A stretch of 64,000 nucleotides of DNA. It comes from G963669295 sp963669295 (lineage in GTDB: Bacteria > Bacteroidota > Bacteroidia > Flavobacteriales_D > CALLUQ01). This document shows positions 1-7,637 of the stretch, piece by piece (the stretch's first letter is position 1; each line of letters opens with the position of its first letter). The position numbers and the translations under genes are program-made. The notes under the pieces were generated by a model. It made no database searches. It was not told where the DNA came from and worked only from the letters and a program-made list of their open reading frames with translations. The stretch spans positions 1,054,001-1,118,000 of the forward strand of contig OY769938.1 of the NCBI GenBank assembly GCA_963669295.1, written 5' to 3'.

Positions 1-2712
1 TTCGTTATGCTCTATCAGGGCATGCCCTTGTCCTCCTTGATTTTGAGCAAAGAAGATTCCCATGGCTCCTCCATGAATCAGGTTGTTGGTGATGGTAATG
101 GAATCACAACCGAAGCCGATTCCAATTCCCCTTCGGGGTCCGTTTAAAAAGGATGATGTTGCCTGAATGTCACAATTGCTAATGATAACATGATGTGATG
201 AATGCAAAAAAACAGTGTTGTAAGCCGAGGCAGAAGTGTCTGAAAAGGCAAGGGTTAAATGTCTTATGTGGACATATTCTGCAGGAGTTAAGTCAACGGC
301 GTAGCTTCCATCCAGTGTCACAGTGGTACTATCCATACTTTCCGACTGGAACGTGATCCAGCTATTGGGACCAACACCATCTACCCAATTGGTAAAATGT
401 ATTTCATTGTTGCCACCCGTATACACCCCCGGTCGAATATTCATAGTTACGGGTCCGCAAATCCCATAATCATCTATCGCATCACAAGCAGCATCTAAAT
501 TGGTAAAATCAGGACTCACTCCTCCAACGGTGTACACCCCCGATAATCTGTTAGTGGTGTATATGAAAAATTGATCATTATTGACAGCATTGTTGTCTAC
601 AATGCCATTGACATCTATTACCTGAATAGAAAGACTATCATCATCATTAAAACTGTAAAAGCCAATTACAACACTATCTTGCTGCATGCCAGGGGGTAAA
701 ATGCCCAACCACAAAAAAGGAGGTTGAACATTGCCATTTACGCCCCAGGTGATGGTAGTACCATAAATTGTATCTGACCCAGGGTTTGCCAGAGTAACTG
801 CTACCGGCGATGATCCTCCACACTGGTTCGCTATGGGTGAATCAATACTGGCCAGTTCCGCATCCAGTGCAGAACAGTTATTGATCAGGAGTGTGGTAGC
901 AATGGTGTCGTTTAACAGGTCAGTGTCGGCTAACCCATTTGGCAAGGTAGTCCACACTTTTACGACATGACTACCTGCTGTAAAACTATAAGATCCAACA
1001 TCAATGAGTTGGCTGGTTTGGTATTGAACCAGGTTGCCCGTCCAGTTGAAAGGCGTTTGTACGTTGCCATCTACACTCCAGTTCACCTGTGCCGATGTTA
1101 GGTCATTCACCCCTGGATTCCTGATCTTTACCTTTACCGCTAAATTGCCGGCACAGAAATTATTGATGGGATACACCAATGCTTCCATAGCCGCATCATT
1201 GGCTGCATCTACTTCACAATTCGCAATGGCGGTCATAACTCCAGGGCCACAACCATTTGGAGTCAACGCTTGTGCCATTATATAATTTCCACCTAGAGTA
1301 TCGTTCCATGCCAAATCCCTACCCATAGCACCCAGTGCTTCCGCATAATGCATCACAGAATTAATGTCAAGCACCGGTTCCAGCAAATGTGCCAATCCAA
1401 TCATATATGCTGCCGAAGATTCGAAGTCAGCTTCATTGGCAGCAGGAGTACCTTGATAATTCCAATTGACATTGCTATTAAACCTAATATCTACACCATC
1501 CAGATACCACTCCCCTCCACAATTCGCAAAGAACATAAGCGCTGTAGACAATAAACCTCCCGGCAGACTATCGAATTTCACCAGGTTATACGCATCATAT
1601 CCATTCGTCGATTGCATAGTTGGTATGCCTATATCAATGTTTACATCAGTAGCACACTGCCATGATTCCAACGCTCGGTAAAAAGCTTCCTTAGCACCAT
1701 AAGCATTTCCCATAGAAGGGATACTGAACAGCAAGGTGTATCCACCACTGCCGTTGTGATCAACCATATCTTGCTGGTAGGCCACTCCTCCACTTTCGGC
1801 ATTGTTTCGACTAAAATTAATCACCAAATTATTGAGCGTTTGCACACTTTGGTTTTGATCATTTACTACTTCAATTGGCCCTGTAGCAGCATTTCCTCCA
1901 GTTCCCGCAGCATTGTAGGAAGGCACCTCTACCTGTATCATGGTATCCGACCATGTGAGGTACTGACTGGCCAGGGGCTCCACATCCAGCAGTAGCCCTC
2001 CTCCCTGCGCATTGGTAAAGCGCACCTTTCCCCCACCTTGCACGTTTCCGAAACCCACTCCTGTAATGGTAAGCACATCACCAATGCCACCGTTGAGGTT
2101 GGTAGGCGAAAAACCGGTCACCCCCATTCCTCCACGTGTCTGGTAATAATTCTGCGAGTAATCTTCCGTCTTTAGTGCAATGTGTTGCTGCCCCGCTATG
2201 GAGTGTATAGCAGCATGCAATTGAGTAATGGTGGGATATATGTCGGTACAGCTGTGCGCTGTGCGATGTGTCAAGTCATACCGAATCAGTCCTTGCGCTT
2301 CCCCCTCCATCAGGTAGAGAGCAGAAGTTTTTGCTCCGGCATAAGTTATTGGCGAAGCATAGCAATGAAAAATGCCCGTCTCTCCTATGGCTGTATGCAT
2401 GGCTGAGGTAGACACTACTCTTTTGTTGCCTATCGTTCCTCCATCCGTAATGATCTCCACCAACGAACCAAGCAGATTGCCTTTAAACACCTTGTATACC
2501 TCTACCGTATTGGAAGTGTATATCATGGTACCCTGGGGGTTCCAAAACGGTTGTTGATCCACCACTTTGCCCTCAATTACCAACTCAGCTTCATTGACCA
2601 ATTTTTCTAACGAAATGGCAGAATGTTGTGACAACAAGTTCGCCGAAGCAAGCAGTACACAAAAAATAGAGATGAAGTATGTCCTAATAACTGTGCAAAT
2701 CATTTGAGCCAT
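1..2712 (-). CDS. Secreted TIG / pseudo-matrixin / beta-helix protein, C-terminus outside window
   Basis: Minus-strand frame open from ATG 2712 (alternative ATG 2703) to the window edge, so only about 904 N-terminal residues are visible. A hydrophobic signal peptide ends near ANLLSQ. An IPT/TIG-like domain follows (about 195-290, GVTGFSPTNLNGGIGD, ITGVGFG). Next is a region arranged like Bacteroidota matrixins (about 327-460), then two CARDB-like repeats (about 500-700, NWSVDGNVQTPF and TWGVNGNVQPPF), and from about 800 the start of a right-handed beta-helix. The matrixin-like part keeps the Met-turn (SVMHYA), but where HExxHxxGxxH is expected it reads AAYMIGLAHLLEP, so the zinc ligands and catalytic Glu are gone. 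Probably an exported surface or matrix protein; a T9SS tail would be expected beyond the edge. Function unknown. Confidence 0.85.
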   Translation of the reverse strand, partial: MAQMICTVIRTYFISIFCVLLASANLLSQHSAISLEKLVNEAELVIEGKVVDQQPFWNPQGTMIYTSNTVEVYKVFKGNLLGSLVEIITDGGTIGNKRVVSTSAMHTAIGETGIFHCYASPITYAGAKTSALYLMEGEAQGLIRYDLTHRTAHSCTDIYPTITQLHAAIHSIAGQQHIALKTEDYSQNYYQTRGGMGVTGFSPTNLNGGIGDVLTITGVGFGNVQGGGKVRFTNAQGGGLLLDVEPLASQYLTWSDTMIQVEVPSYNAAGTGGNAATGPIEVVNDQNQSVQTLNNLVINFSRNNAESGGVAYQQDMVDHNGSGGYTLLFSIPSMGNAYGAKEAFYRALESWQCATDVNIDIGIPTMQSTNGYDAYNLVKFDSLPGGLLSTALMFFANCGGEWYLDGVDIRFNSNVNWNYQGTPAANEADFESSAAYMIGLAHLLEPVLDINSVMHYAEALGAMGRDLAWNDTLGGNYIMAQALTPNGCGPGVMTAIANCEVDAANDAAMEALVYPINNFCAGNLAVKVKIRNPGVNDLTSAQVNWSVDGNVQTPFNWTGNLVQYQTSQLIDVGSYSFTAGSHVVKVWTTLPNGLADTDLLNDTIATTLLINNCSALDAELASIDSPIANQCGGSSPVAVTLANPGSDTIYGTTITWGVNGNVQPPFLWLGILPPGMQQDSVVIGFYSFNDDDSLSIQVIDVNGIVDNNAVNNDQFFIYTTNRLSGVYTVGGVSPDFTNLDAACDAIDDYGICGPVTMNIRPGVYTGGNNEIHFTNWVDGVGPNSWITFQSESMDSTTVTLDGSYAVDLTPAEYVHIRHLTLAFSDTSASAYNTVFLHSSHHVIISNCDIQATSSFLNGPRRGIGIGFGCDSITITNNLIHGGAMGIFFAQNQGGQGHALIEHNE

Positions 2713-2946
2713 TAAGATAATACAAAACTGATTCAGTAGCATAAAAACCTGACAAACACATCGCTGGCTAATAGCATAAATAACATGCATTTTCCCTGCT
2801 CACTTTCCCTGCTCACAAGGATAGTAGCAAAACCAAACTTTACGCATTTCAGGACACAAACTCAATCGCAACAAGAGATACCAGCCGATTCATTGAGCAG
2901 GAAACTCATCCATTGCTCACCCTTGAGCAATGGACCGAAAATCCAT

Positions 2947-2990
2947 GTGTCCCTGGTTCCTCCGATAATTATCGGGGCTGGAGGCACCAC
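2947..2990. repeat. Dispersed palindromic repeat, full copy 1
   Basis: Begins GTGTCCCTGGTTCC, has the core TCCGATAATTATCGG and ends GCTGGAGGCACCAC. Nearly identical to 3870-3913, with partial copies at 3784, 3971, 5367 and 5496. Both the core and the outer arms (GGTTCCTCC with GGAGGCACC) are inverted repeats. Noncoding, REP-like. Confidence 0.75.
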
Positions 2991-3000
2991 GAAACACCAA

Positions 3001-3030
3001 AACCCGTCTCTGTTGAGGCGGTTTTTTTTA
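3001..3030 (+). terminator. Hairpin plus T-run
   Basis: CGTCTC-TGTT-GAGGCG stem followed by nine T. It is a near copy of the hairpin at 3817-3846. No gene obviously needs it here; it travels with the dispersed repeat. Confidence 0.5.
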
Positions 3031-3169
3031 TGGCTATGTGTGGCTATACTTATATCCTACCCAGTTCCCTTTTAGCCCTTCGTTATTTATTCCAACACGA
3101 AGATTCATACCTTATTCCTCTGCACCGTTGTAACCCTAAGGGGGTGCAACAAAAAGCATCAGAAAACGT

Positions 3170-3177
3170 TATATTTG
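3170..3177 (+). promoter_or_regulatory. Bacteroidota -7 element before toxin-antitoxin pair
   Basis: TATATTTG fits the Bacteroidota sigma-ABfr -7 consensus TAnnTTTG. It ends 4 bp before the antitoxin ATG, so the transcript would be leaderless or nearly so. No clear -33 TTG was seen at the expected distance. Confidence 0.4.
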
Positions 3178-3181
3178 TAGT

Positions 3182-3424
3182 ATGAGTACCGCAGAACTAA
3201 GAACACACATTCATAGCCTCGTTGACAGGATTAGTGATAATAATACCCTGCAAGTGATCTATACCATTCTCTCCCGAATGGAAAATGGCGCAACTACAAC
3301 ACTCACCAAAGAAGAAAAGCAGGCTGTAGATGAGGCATTCAAATCCATTGAATTGGGAAAAACCCATACTCATGAAGATGTTATGAAGGAGATGCGTGCG
3401 AAGTACCCCGATATTGTGAAGTAG
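3182..3424 (+). CDS. Type II antitoxin (RelB-like, Bacteroidota type)
   Basis: 80 residues, acidic/helical, of the type found immediately 5' of RelE/ParE toxins in Bacteroidota. The N-terminal half is an amphipathic helix pair (HIHSLVDRISDNNTLQVIYTI). The C-terminal half, rich in Lys and Glu (EEKQAVDEAFKSIELGK), would be the toxin-wrapping segment. The stop lies 2 bp before the toxin ATG, so the two are translationally linked. The exact DNA-binding fold cannot be assigned by eye; the call rests on size, order and partner. Confidence 0.7.
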   Translation: MSTAELRTHIHSLVDRISDNNTLQVIYTILSRMENGATTTLTKEEKQAVDEAFKSIELGKTHTHEDVMKEMRAKYPDIVK

Positions 3425-3426
3425 CG

Positions 3427-3717
3427 ATGCTAACAATTATATGGTCTGATAAGGCGAAAGAAGATTACGAGCAAAATATCAACTACCTGGTATCAGACTG
3501 GAGTGTAAAAGATGCCGTAGAGTTCGTGGATAATGTAAATACCATCCTCCAAAACCTTCCCGATTTCCCAGAAATGTTTCCCGACACAGGCTACAAAGCT
3601 GTTCGAAAAGGGGTGGTATGTAAACAGATTTCTATTCTGTATGTCATACGCCCCGATAGCATTGAGCTATTGCGATTTTGGAACAATCATCAAAACCCAG
3701 GTCAGCAACAATTATAG
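3427..3717 (+). CDS. RelE/ParE-family toxin
   Basis: 96 residues with the RelE/ParE layout: N-terminal strand and long helices (WSDKAKEDYEQNINYL, then a second helix ending VNTILQNLPDFPEMFP), followed by the beta-sheet ending in LYVIRPDSIELLRFWNNHQNP. The family acts as an mRNA interferase (RelE) or gyrase poison (ParE); the sequence does not decide which. Second gene of a two-gene operon with the 80-residue antitoxin. The pair sits between dispersed repeats and terminators, with no other gene in the operon. Confidence 0.8.
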   Translation: MLTIIWSDKAKEDYEQNINYLVSDWSVKDAVEFVDNVNTILQNLPDFPEMFPDTGYKAVRKGVVCKQISILYVIRPDSIELLRFWNNHQNPGQQQL

Positions 3718-3783
3718 TCTATCTTAATCTCAACAGGTGAAACGACTATAAATCCTCCCATGCCATGTATTAAAAGGTACAAA

Positions 3784-3806
3784 GACGATCGGAGCTGTAG
3801 GCACCA
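3784..3806. repeat. Dispersed repeat, right-half copy
   Basis: GATCGGAGCTGTAGGCACCAC matches the right half of 3870-3913; the left half is missing or diverged. Confidence 0.55.
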
Positions 3807-3816
3807 CAAGAACAAC

Positions 3817-3846
3817 AAAACCCGTCTCTGTTGAGGCGGGTTTTTT
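3817..3846 (+). terminator. Rho-independent terminator downstream of toxin
   Basis: AAAACCCGTCTC-TGTT-GAGGCGGGTTTT stem with one G-T pair, followed by a T-run. Plausible end of the toxin-antitoxin transcript, 100 bp after its stop. Confidence 0.7.
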
Positions 3847-3869
3847 ATTTAAAAAGGCAAAGCATTAAA

Positions 3870-3913
3870 GTGTCCCTGGTTCCTCCGATAATTATCGGAG
3901 CTGGAGGCACCAC
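3870..3913. repeat. Dispersed palindromic repeat, full copy 2
   Basis: Core CTCCGATAATTATCGGAG is a perfect 18-bp palindrome, flanked by GTGTCCCTGGTTC and CTGGAGGCACCAC. Same family as 2947-2990. Confidence 0.75.
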
Positions 3914-3924
3914 AAGAACAACAA

Positions 3925-3957
3925 GAGTGCGAGTCGTGAGGCCCGCACTTTTTTTTA
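3925..3957 (+). terminator. Hairpin plus T-run beside repeat copy
   Basis: GTGCGAGTC-GTGA-GGCCCGCAC imperfect stem followed by about eight T. The GAGTCGTGA motif recurs at 7425-7441. Confidence 0.5.
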
Positions 3958-3970
3958 TGACAAAACCCAG

Positions 3971-4019
3971 GTGTCTCTGGTTCCCCCGATAGCTTCAAGC
4001 TAAGTTGCGCGTTGTCATC
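3971..4019. repeat. Dispersed repeat, left-half copy abutting a stop codon
   Basis: GTGTCTCTGGTTCCCCCGAT then AGCTTCAAGCTAAGTTG and GTTGTCATCC. It matches 5367-5420 almost base for base and ends exactly at the stop codon (4020-4022) of the minus-strand gene. Confidence 0.65.
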
Positions 4020-4325
4020 CTACTCTTCCTTTTTCCCTGTTGCTTTCCTTTCAAACTGCCTGGTAATGCCATCATACTGAATAAAGTAAGTACCCGGTTT
4101 GTAATCGGTGTAGTTGATGAATTCGGCATGACCCGATTCTACCAGCTTGCCCAACTGATCATAAATGGAGTATTTACTGCTGTCAGGCAATTCGTAGATG
4201 TATTTCACTTCGCCAGGTTTCCCCATCAGCATTTTTATGGGAGGCATTTTTTTGCTGGGCTCATCTTGTCCTAACGCAATAGAACAAAAAGCTACTGCAA
4301 GCACTACCGAAAAAATAGTTTTCAT
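4020..4325 (-). CDS. Small secreted protein, paralogue of the sensor domain of the next gene
   Basis: 101 residues from ATG 4325, chosen because MKTIFSVVLAVAFCSIALG is a clean signal peptide; the frame extends upstream without purpose. The mature part (PPIKMLMGKPGEVKYIYEL; GKLVESGHAEFINYTDY; GTYFIQYDG) aligns along its length with residues 25-90 of the adjacent membrane regulator (4471-5202). The pattern YxIYDxxGKLVESG...GTYFIxYDG resembles a T9SS type A sorting-domain sandwich, but it is the whole protein here, not a tail. A motif of the ATCACCCG family lies 66 bp upstream (4391-4408). Function unknown. Confidence 0.75.
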   Translation of the reverse strand: MKTIFSVVLAVAFCSIALGQDEPSKKMPPIKMLMGKPGEVKYIYELPDSSKYSIYDQLGKLVESGHAEFINYTDYKPGTYFIQYDGITRQFERKATGKKEE

Positions 4326-4390
4326 AATCATTGATTTTTGGTTGTTACGATTAATTCGAAACAAATTTCAATGATCAACACCACAACAGC

Positions 4391-4408
4391 ATCACCACTT
4401 CGGGTGAA
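4391..4408 (-). promoter_or_regulatory. ATCACCCG-type operator candidate
   Basis: On the minus strand it reads TTCACCCGAAGTGGTGAT, an imperfect 18-bp dyad matching the element found before many secreted-protein genes in this window. Confidence 0.5.
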
Positions 4409-4470
4409 TCCCAGGTATAGTAACAACTCCCCCCTAAATGGTGATGGTTGTTGTTTTAAGTAATGGCAAG

Positions 4471-5202
4471 TTATTCAGCAGGTTCGTTCGAGAGTTGCAC
4501 CAACTTAATCACCAACGTTAGTCGCATATTTCTAGACGAAGGGATCTCCAACATGCGGTACATCTTCTTAAGCGATGAACGAGTACCCTCTATACTTAAC
4601 GCTACCTTATCGGCAAGGGCTTTATTCGAAATAGAAGGATGCTCCAATAATTCATCAATGATTTTCCAATCGCTTTCGTTGAGCTTATGCTCAAATACCG
4701 CTTCAATTTTAGCCCGATCTAAAGCTGCTTTATTGGAAGCGATCAAAGGATCGAGTGATGAGCTTGAGGCACTTTTTAGCACTTTAATCTCTGCCAACAA
4801 ACGTGCCTGTTCTTTTTTATGGCGTTTTAACCGAACACCATAAAGCAGCAACAATACCAACACCAACGCAGCAAAAGAAGCTAACAAAATAACCAGCGTA
4901 GCATTGGAAGCTTCAGGCGCGCGTTTGGTAAATACCTCGTTTTTGCCATCATATCGAATAAAGTATGTGCCCCCATCATATTCGGTAAAATCGATGTACT
5001 GTGCGTAGCCAGAATCAATCAATGCTCCTTGCTGACTGTATATAAAGTAATGGGCACTATTGGTAAGTTCGTAAATGGTTTTGGGCTCACCATCCTCACT
5101 CTGAAGCATGGCTATGGGTGGCAAGCTTTGATCAGGCTCTTCCTGAGCCATTGCCGTAAAGGCTACCATTAAACTTGTGATGAAAAGTAATGTTCTTACC
5201 AC
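4471..5202 (-). CDS. Membrane-anchored HTH regulator with periplasmic CTD-like sensor
   Basis: 243 residues. Start is GTG 5202: an in-frame stop lies just upstream and the next ATG would cut the signal sequence. Order: signal peptide (1-19); periplasmic domain (25-92) paralogous to the neighbouring 101-residue secreted protein; one membrane span (about 101-121, ATLVILLASFAALVLVLLLL); basic stop-transfer and coiled coil; and a C-terminal HTH (about 175-235: LNESDWKIIDELLEHPSISN, ALADKVALSIEGTRSSLKKM) of LuxR/GerE-like character. This is a one-component transmembrane transcription factor layout. Targets unknown; the secreted paralogue could be its ligand or competitor (inference). Confidence 0.75.
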   Translation of the reverse strand: MVRTLLFITSLMVAFTAMAQEEPDQSLPPIAMLQSEDGEPKTIYELTNSAHYFIYSQQGALIDSGYAQYIDFTEYDGGTYFIRYDGKNEVFTKRAPEASNATLVILLASFAALVLVLLLLYGVRLKRHKKEQARLLAEIKVLKSASSSSLDPLIASNKAALDRAKIEAVFEHKLNESDWKIIDELLEHPSISNKALADKVALSIEGTRSSLKKMYRMLEIPSSRNMRLTLVIKLVQLSNEPAE

Positions 5203-5366
5203 CGAATGCTACCATTTAAGTTACCTGGGGAACGCAGTTGCGTGTACTTCATTGTACTAAAGGTATCAATAAATTATTCAGAAGGTACACAGAAAACGTT
5301 TTCGCAACACTTATAGGAATGGTTTGGAGTTCGATGATAGAGGGTGTTTATGGACTAAAAGTCCAT

Positions 5367-5400
5367 GTGTCTCTGGTTCCCCGATGGCTTCAAGCTAATT
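5367..5400. repeat. Dispersed repeat, left end
   Basis: GTGTCTCTGGTTCCCCGATG then GCTTCAAGCTAATT; matches 3971-4019. Its CCCCGATGGCT is inverted relative to AGCTATCGGGG at 5496-5506, so 5367-5525 may be one element with a filler. Confidence 0.65.
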
Positions 5401-5411
5401 AGTTGTGCGTT

Positions 5412-5437
5412 GTCATCCTGAACTTGTTTCAGGATCT
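5412..5437. repeat. REP-like palindrome
   Basis: ATCCTGAACTTGTTTCAGGAT (5415-5435) has 7-8 bp inverted arms. A degenerate copy lies at 7506-7530 and a truncated one ends at 4019. Confidence 0.65.
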
Positions 5438-5495
5438 GGGTTAAGGGCTGGCTGTGCCAATACATACCTTATCTCCCATTCATAATACTTTGTAT

Positions 5496-5525
5496 AGCTA
5501 TCGGGGTCGGGGCTGGAGGCACCAC
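5496..5525. repeat. Dispersed repeat, right end
   Basis: AGCTATCGGGG followed by GGGGCTGGAGGCACCAC, the right half of the repeat family. The whole gap 5203-5672 otherwise holds only the REP palindrome and a terminator. Confidence 0.65.
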
Positions 5526-5556
5526 AAAAATAAAAGGCTCTCGCCAATGCAAAAAT

Positions 5557-5590
5557 AAAGGCGCGAGTCTTCGAAACTCGCGCCTTTTTT
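5557..5590 (-). terminator. Strong bidirectional terminator
   Basis: AAGGCGCGAGT-CTTCGAA-ACTCGCGCCTT, an 11-bp perfect stem with A- and T-rich flanks on both sides. It lies 83 bp past the stop of the minus-strand vWA gene and would end its transcript. Confidence 0.85.
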
Positions 5591-5672
5591 GTGCTCCCCT
5601 ACTTGATTCCGTACTCAAGAGTATGGGTAGGTAGCAGGTTAGCCACACAGCAACCACTGAAAAAATGATGAA

Positions 5673-6962
5673 TCAATCCATACAAATATCCAGTTCGAAG
5701 CAAGTGCTATAGCCAATTGTTTGGGTTACGTCAAAACAAACACCAGCTATCCTCAATTGATATTTTCCGGGCTTTGCCCCTTCATTTATGATCACAAACT
5801 CTCTGGAAACACAAGAACATGGGGCAATATCACCAAAACAAAATACACCAATCGGATGCACAGCCACTGATGGTTTTCCGTTAGGCAATAAAGCTGCCGG
5901 ATGGCCAGCTTCATCCAATACCGCAATTCGGGCAATGGTGAAATTAGACATCGTTAAGTTAGCATAGCAATTACACACCGTTAACGTCATTACTTCATAA
6001 TCCGACGATTCAATGCAATCGCAATCACTGTCGCCCCACTTCACCGAAATACAAGGCTTTATTTTAGGAAAATCAATTTCCGTACAGGTGCTTACCCCAC
6101 AAGCATTACAAATTGCTTCTTGCAGTAATTTGATGTATTCACCCTCATCAGGTGCATTGCTAAAATGAACCATCCCGCCAGTCATCTGGCACAAGTCGGT
6201 GTAGTTTTGTTCAATTTGAGCCCCACGGTTTTGATAGGTTAAATGATGAGCAAATACTGTAACATTGTTGGCATTGGCAGCAGCAATAGCAGCATCAGTT
6301 ACAGTATTTTCATTGGCATAATCACCAGTAGGGCTAATACTATCCAACTCTTCATCGCTGATGTAAAAAATAGCTCGACAAGCTCCATCGCGCCAATCAA
6401 AAAGGCTTGATAAATCTTCGATGGCATTGGCTCCTTGCTCACTTGCAAGTCCTACATGATTCGTATCTGCAGCCAGCGGTGTAGCAGATCCATGCAACGC
6501 ATATATATAGTCTCGATGACTTTGTATAAATGCAGTTGTGGGCCAAATGCCATCTACTCCAAAGTAAGTTACTCTTAAATCGTTAGGACAGGTAACTTCC
6601 GCAAACTTAATGGCTTTTCCTGCAGCGTTAGAAACAGCGGATGCTGACTCCGACATCGAGCCACTGGTATCGATCAATACAATAAGATCAACCACAGCGC
6701 CTGTAGTATCGCCAGTACCCTCTCCACAGCCACAATCTTTTTCATCCGGATCGCAATTGGGTAGTGTATTGTGCCGGGTTGCATCGAACTTTTCCAGGTA
6801 CTTGTTGGTTCTTTCAGCCCACTTCTCGCACCTGGAGTCTTCCTCATGGTGCGTAGTACCGATTGCATGTGTGGTACCGGTTATAGTATTGGTTAATTCT
6901 GCTAATTGTGCTGCCATTTCTTTCGAGATGACAGCAGCTGCTTTAGATTTTTTTTTTGACAT
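5673..6962 (-). CDS. von Willebrand factor A domain protein, Cys-rich
   Basis: 429 residues. After a low-complexity N-terminus and a Cys-rich linker (DEKDCGCGEG) comes a vWA domain (about 90-285). Its MIDAS signature is VDLIVLIDTSGSMSES, with a later acidic cluster YISDEELDS. The C-terminal half holds many Cys pairs (CNACGVSTCTE, DSDCDCIE, CNCYA, APCSCV) and ends in two beta-rich segments. There is no signal peptide or membrane span, unusual for a Cys-rich adhesin-like protein. vWA domains bind metal-dependently to protein partners. Monocistronic, with its own terminator. Confidence 0.8.
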   Translation of the reverse strand: MSKKKSKAAAVISKEMAAQLAELTNTITGTTHAIGTTHHEEDSRCEKWAERTNKYLEKFDATRHNTLPNCDPDEKDCGCGEGTGDTTGAVVDLIVLIDTSGSMSESASAVSNAAGKAIKFAEVTCPNDLRVTYFGVDGIWPTTAFIQSHRDYIYALHGSATPLAADTNHVGLASEQGANAIEDLSSLFDWRDGACRAIFYISDEELDSISPTGDYANENTVTDAAIAAANANNVTVFAHHLTYQNRGAQIEQNYTDLCQMTGGMVHFSNAPDEGEYIKLLQEAICNACGVSTCTEIDFPKIKPCISVKWGDSDCDCIESSDYEVMTLTVCNCYANLTMSNFTIARIAVLDEAGHPAALLPNGKPSVAVHPIGVFCFGDIAPCSCVSREFVIINEGAKPGKYQLRIAGVCFDVTQTIGYSTCFELDICMD

Positions 6963-7424
6963 AGGTTTAGTTTTAACTGCGTTAATAGTTTGTTTTTAAG
7001 GAAGATAAAAGTGTAGTTGTGCTAGCAAATGACTCGATTATAGTATAAATTTAGTTGAAGTCATACGCACAAATCAATCCGTATAAATACCCATTTTTAT
7101 TGCGCTTTTATACCATAAGTAATTTTACCTAAAAGAAGGACTGTACTCTGTGTTTATAGGCAACCCGATCAAGGAAGCCAGAAGGGTTGGAATTAAGAAA
7201 TTCATGCCAATGGTGAACAGTGTTGACACCTGGCCTTGCACCCCTTATAAGGAATGCCTTAGCACTATAAAGTCACATAAGTAGTGGGGTAAAATTTAGG
7301 ATAGCAGCAAATCAAACTTTCCGTATTTTGAACCCAACCACAGGTGTTGCAAGAGATTCAGGTTAGATTCCCGAGCAAGAAAACCACTCTTTACCCCGCT
7401 ACGAAACAGCGCGAACATAGAGAA

Positions 7425-7450
7425 CGAGTCGTGAAGACTCGCATTTTTTT
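7425..7450 (+). terminator. Hairpin plus T-run
   Basis: CGAGTC-GTGAA-GACTCG followed by seven T. Same GAGTCGTGA family as 3925-3957. Confidence 0.5.
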
Positions 7451-7492
7451 GTTTTAATAAACAAGTAATCAAGATCTTCACACCTACAACAT

Positions 7493-7545
7493 AAAAAAAG
7501 CCCTGGTCATCCTGAACTGGTTTCAGAATCTCAGGGCTTTTACCA
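7493..7545. terminator. Long hairpin formed around a REP-like copy
   Basis: AAAAGCCCTG...CAGGGCTTTT outer arms enclose a degenerate copy of the REP palindrome (ATCCTGAACTGGTTTCAGAAT). The A/T tracts allow it to work in either direction. Confidence 0.6.
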
Positions 7546-7637
7546 TTCCCCCCTTTCAATAACCGCATTTTCACTATCTTACCCTATCGGTTGAATACTG
7601 GGCACCCCAATTCAATCCAACCACTAAAAACCACCAC

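Larger units (their letters stand above)
6963..7637. other. Noncoding interval with repeats and terminators
   Basis: 675 bp between a minus-strand and a plus-strand gene. It holds two hairpins (7425-7450, 7493-7545). At 7065-7086 there is a 22-bp stretch matching 19 of 22 bases of the vWA gene's 3' end (near 5671-5692), perhaps a remnant of a duplicate. Apparent short frames here translate repeat sequence and are not credible genes. Confidence 0.6.

Noticed and set aside
2785..3075. 96-residue plus-strand frame
   Set aside because: Runs through the palindromic repeat and terminator; translation has no protein-like features.
5469..5657. 62-residue minus-strand frame
   Set aside because: Consists of dispersed repeat and terminator sequence.
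7065..7086. Possible remnant of a second vWA gene
   Set aside because: Only 22 bp match and the frame is stopped about 20 codons upstream; too short to call a pseudogene.
7296..7574. 92-residue minus-strand frame
   Set aside because: Its translation (ILKPVQDDQ) is repeat and terminator sequence; there is no family signal.
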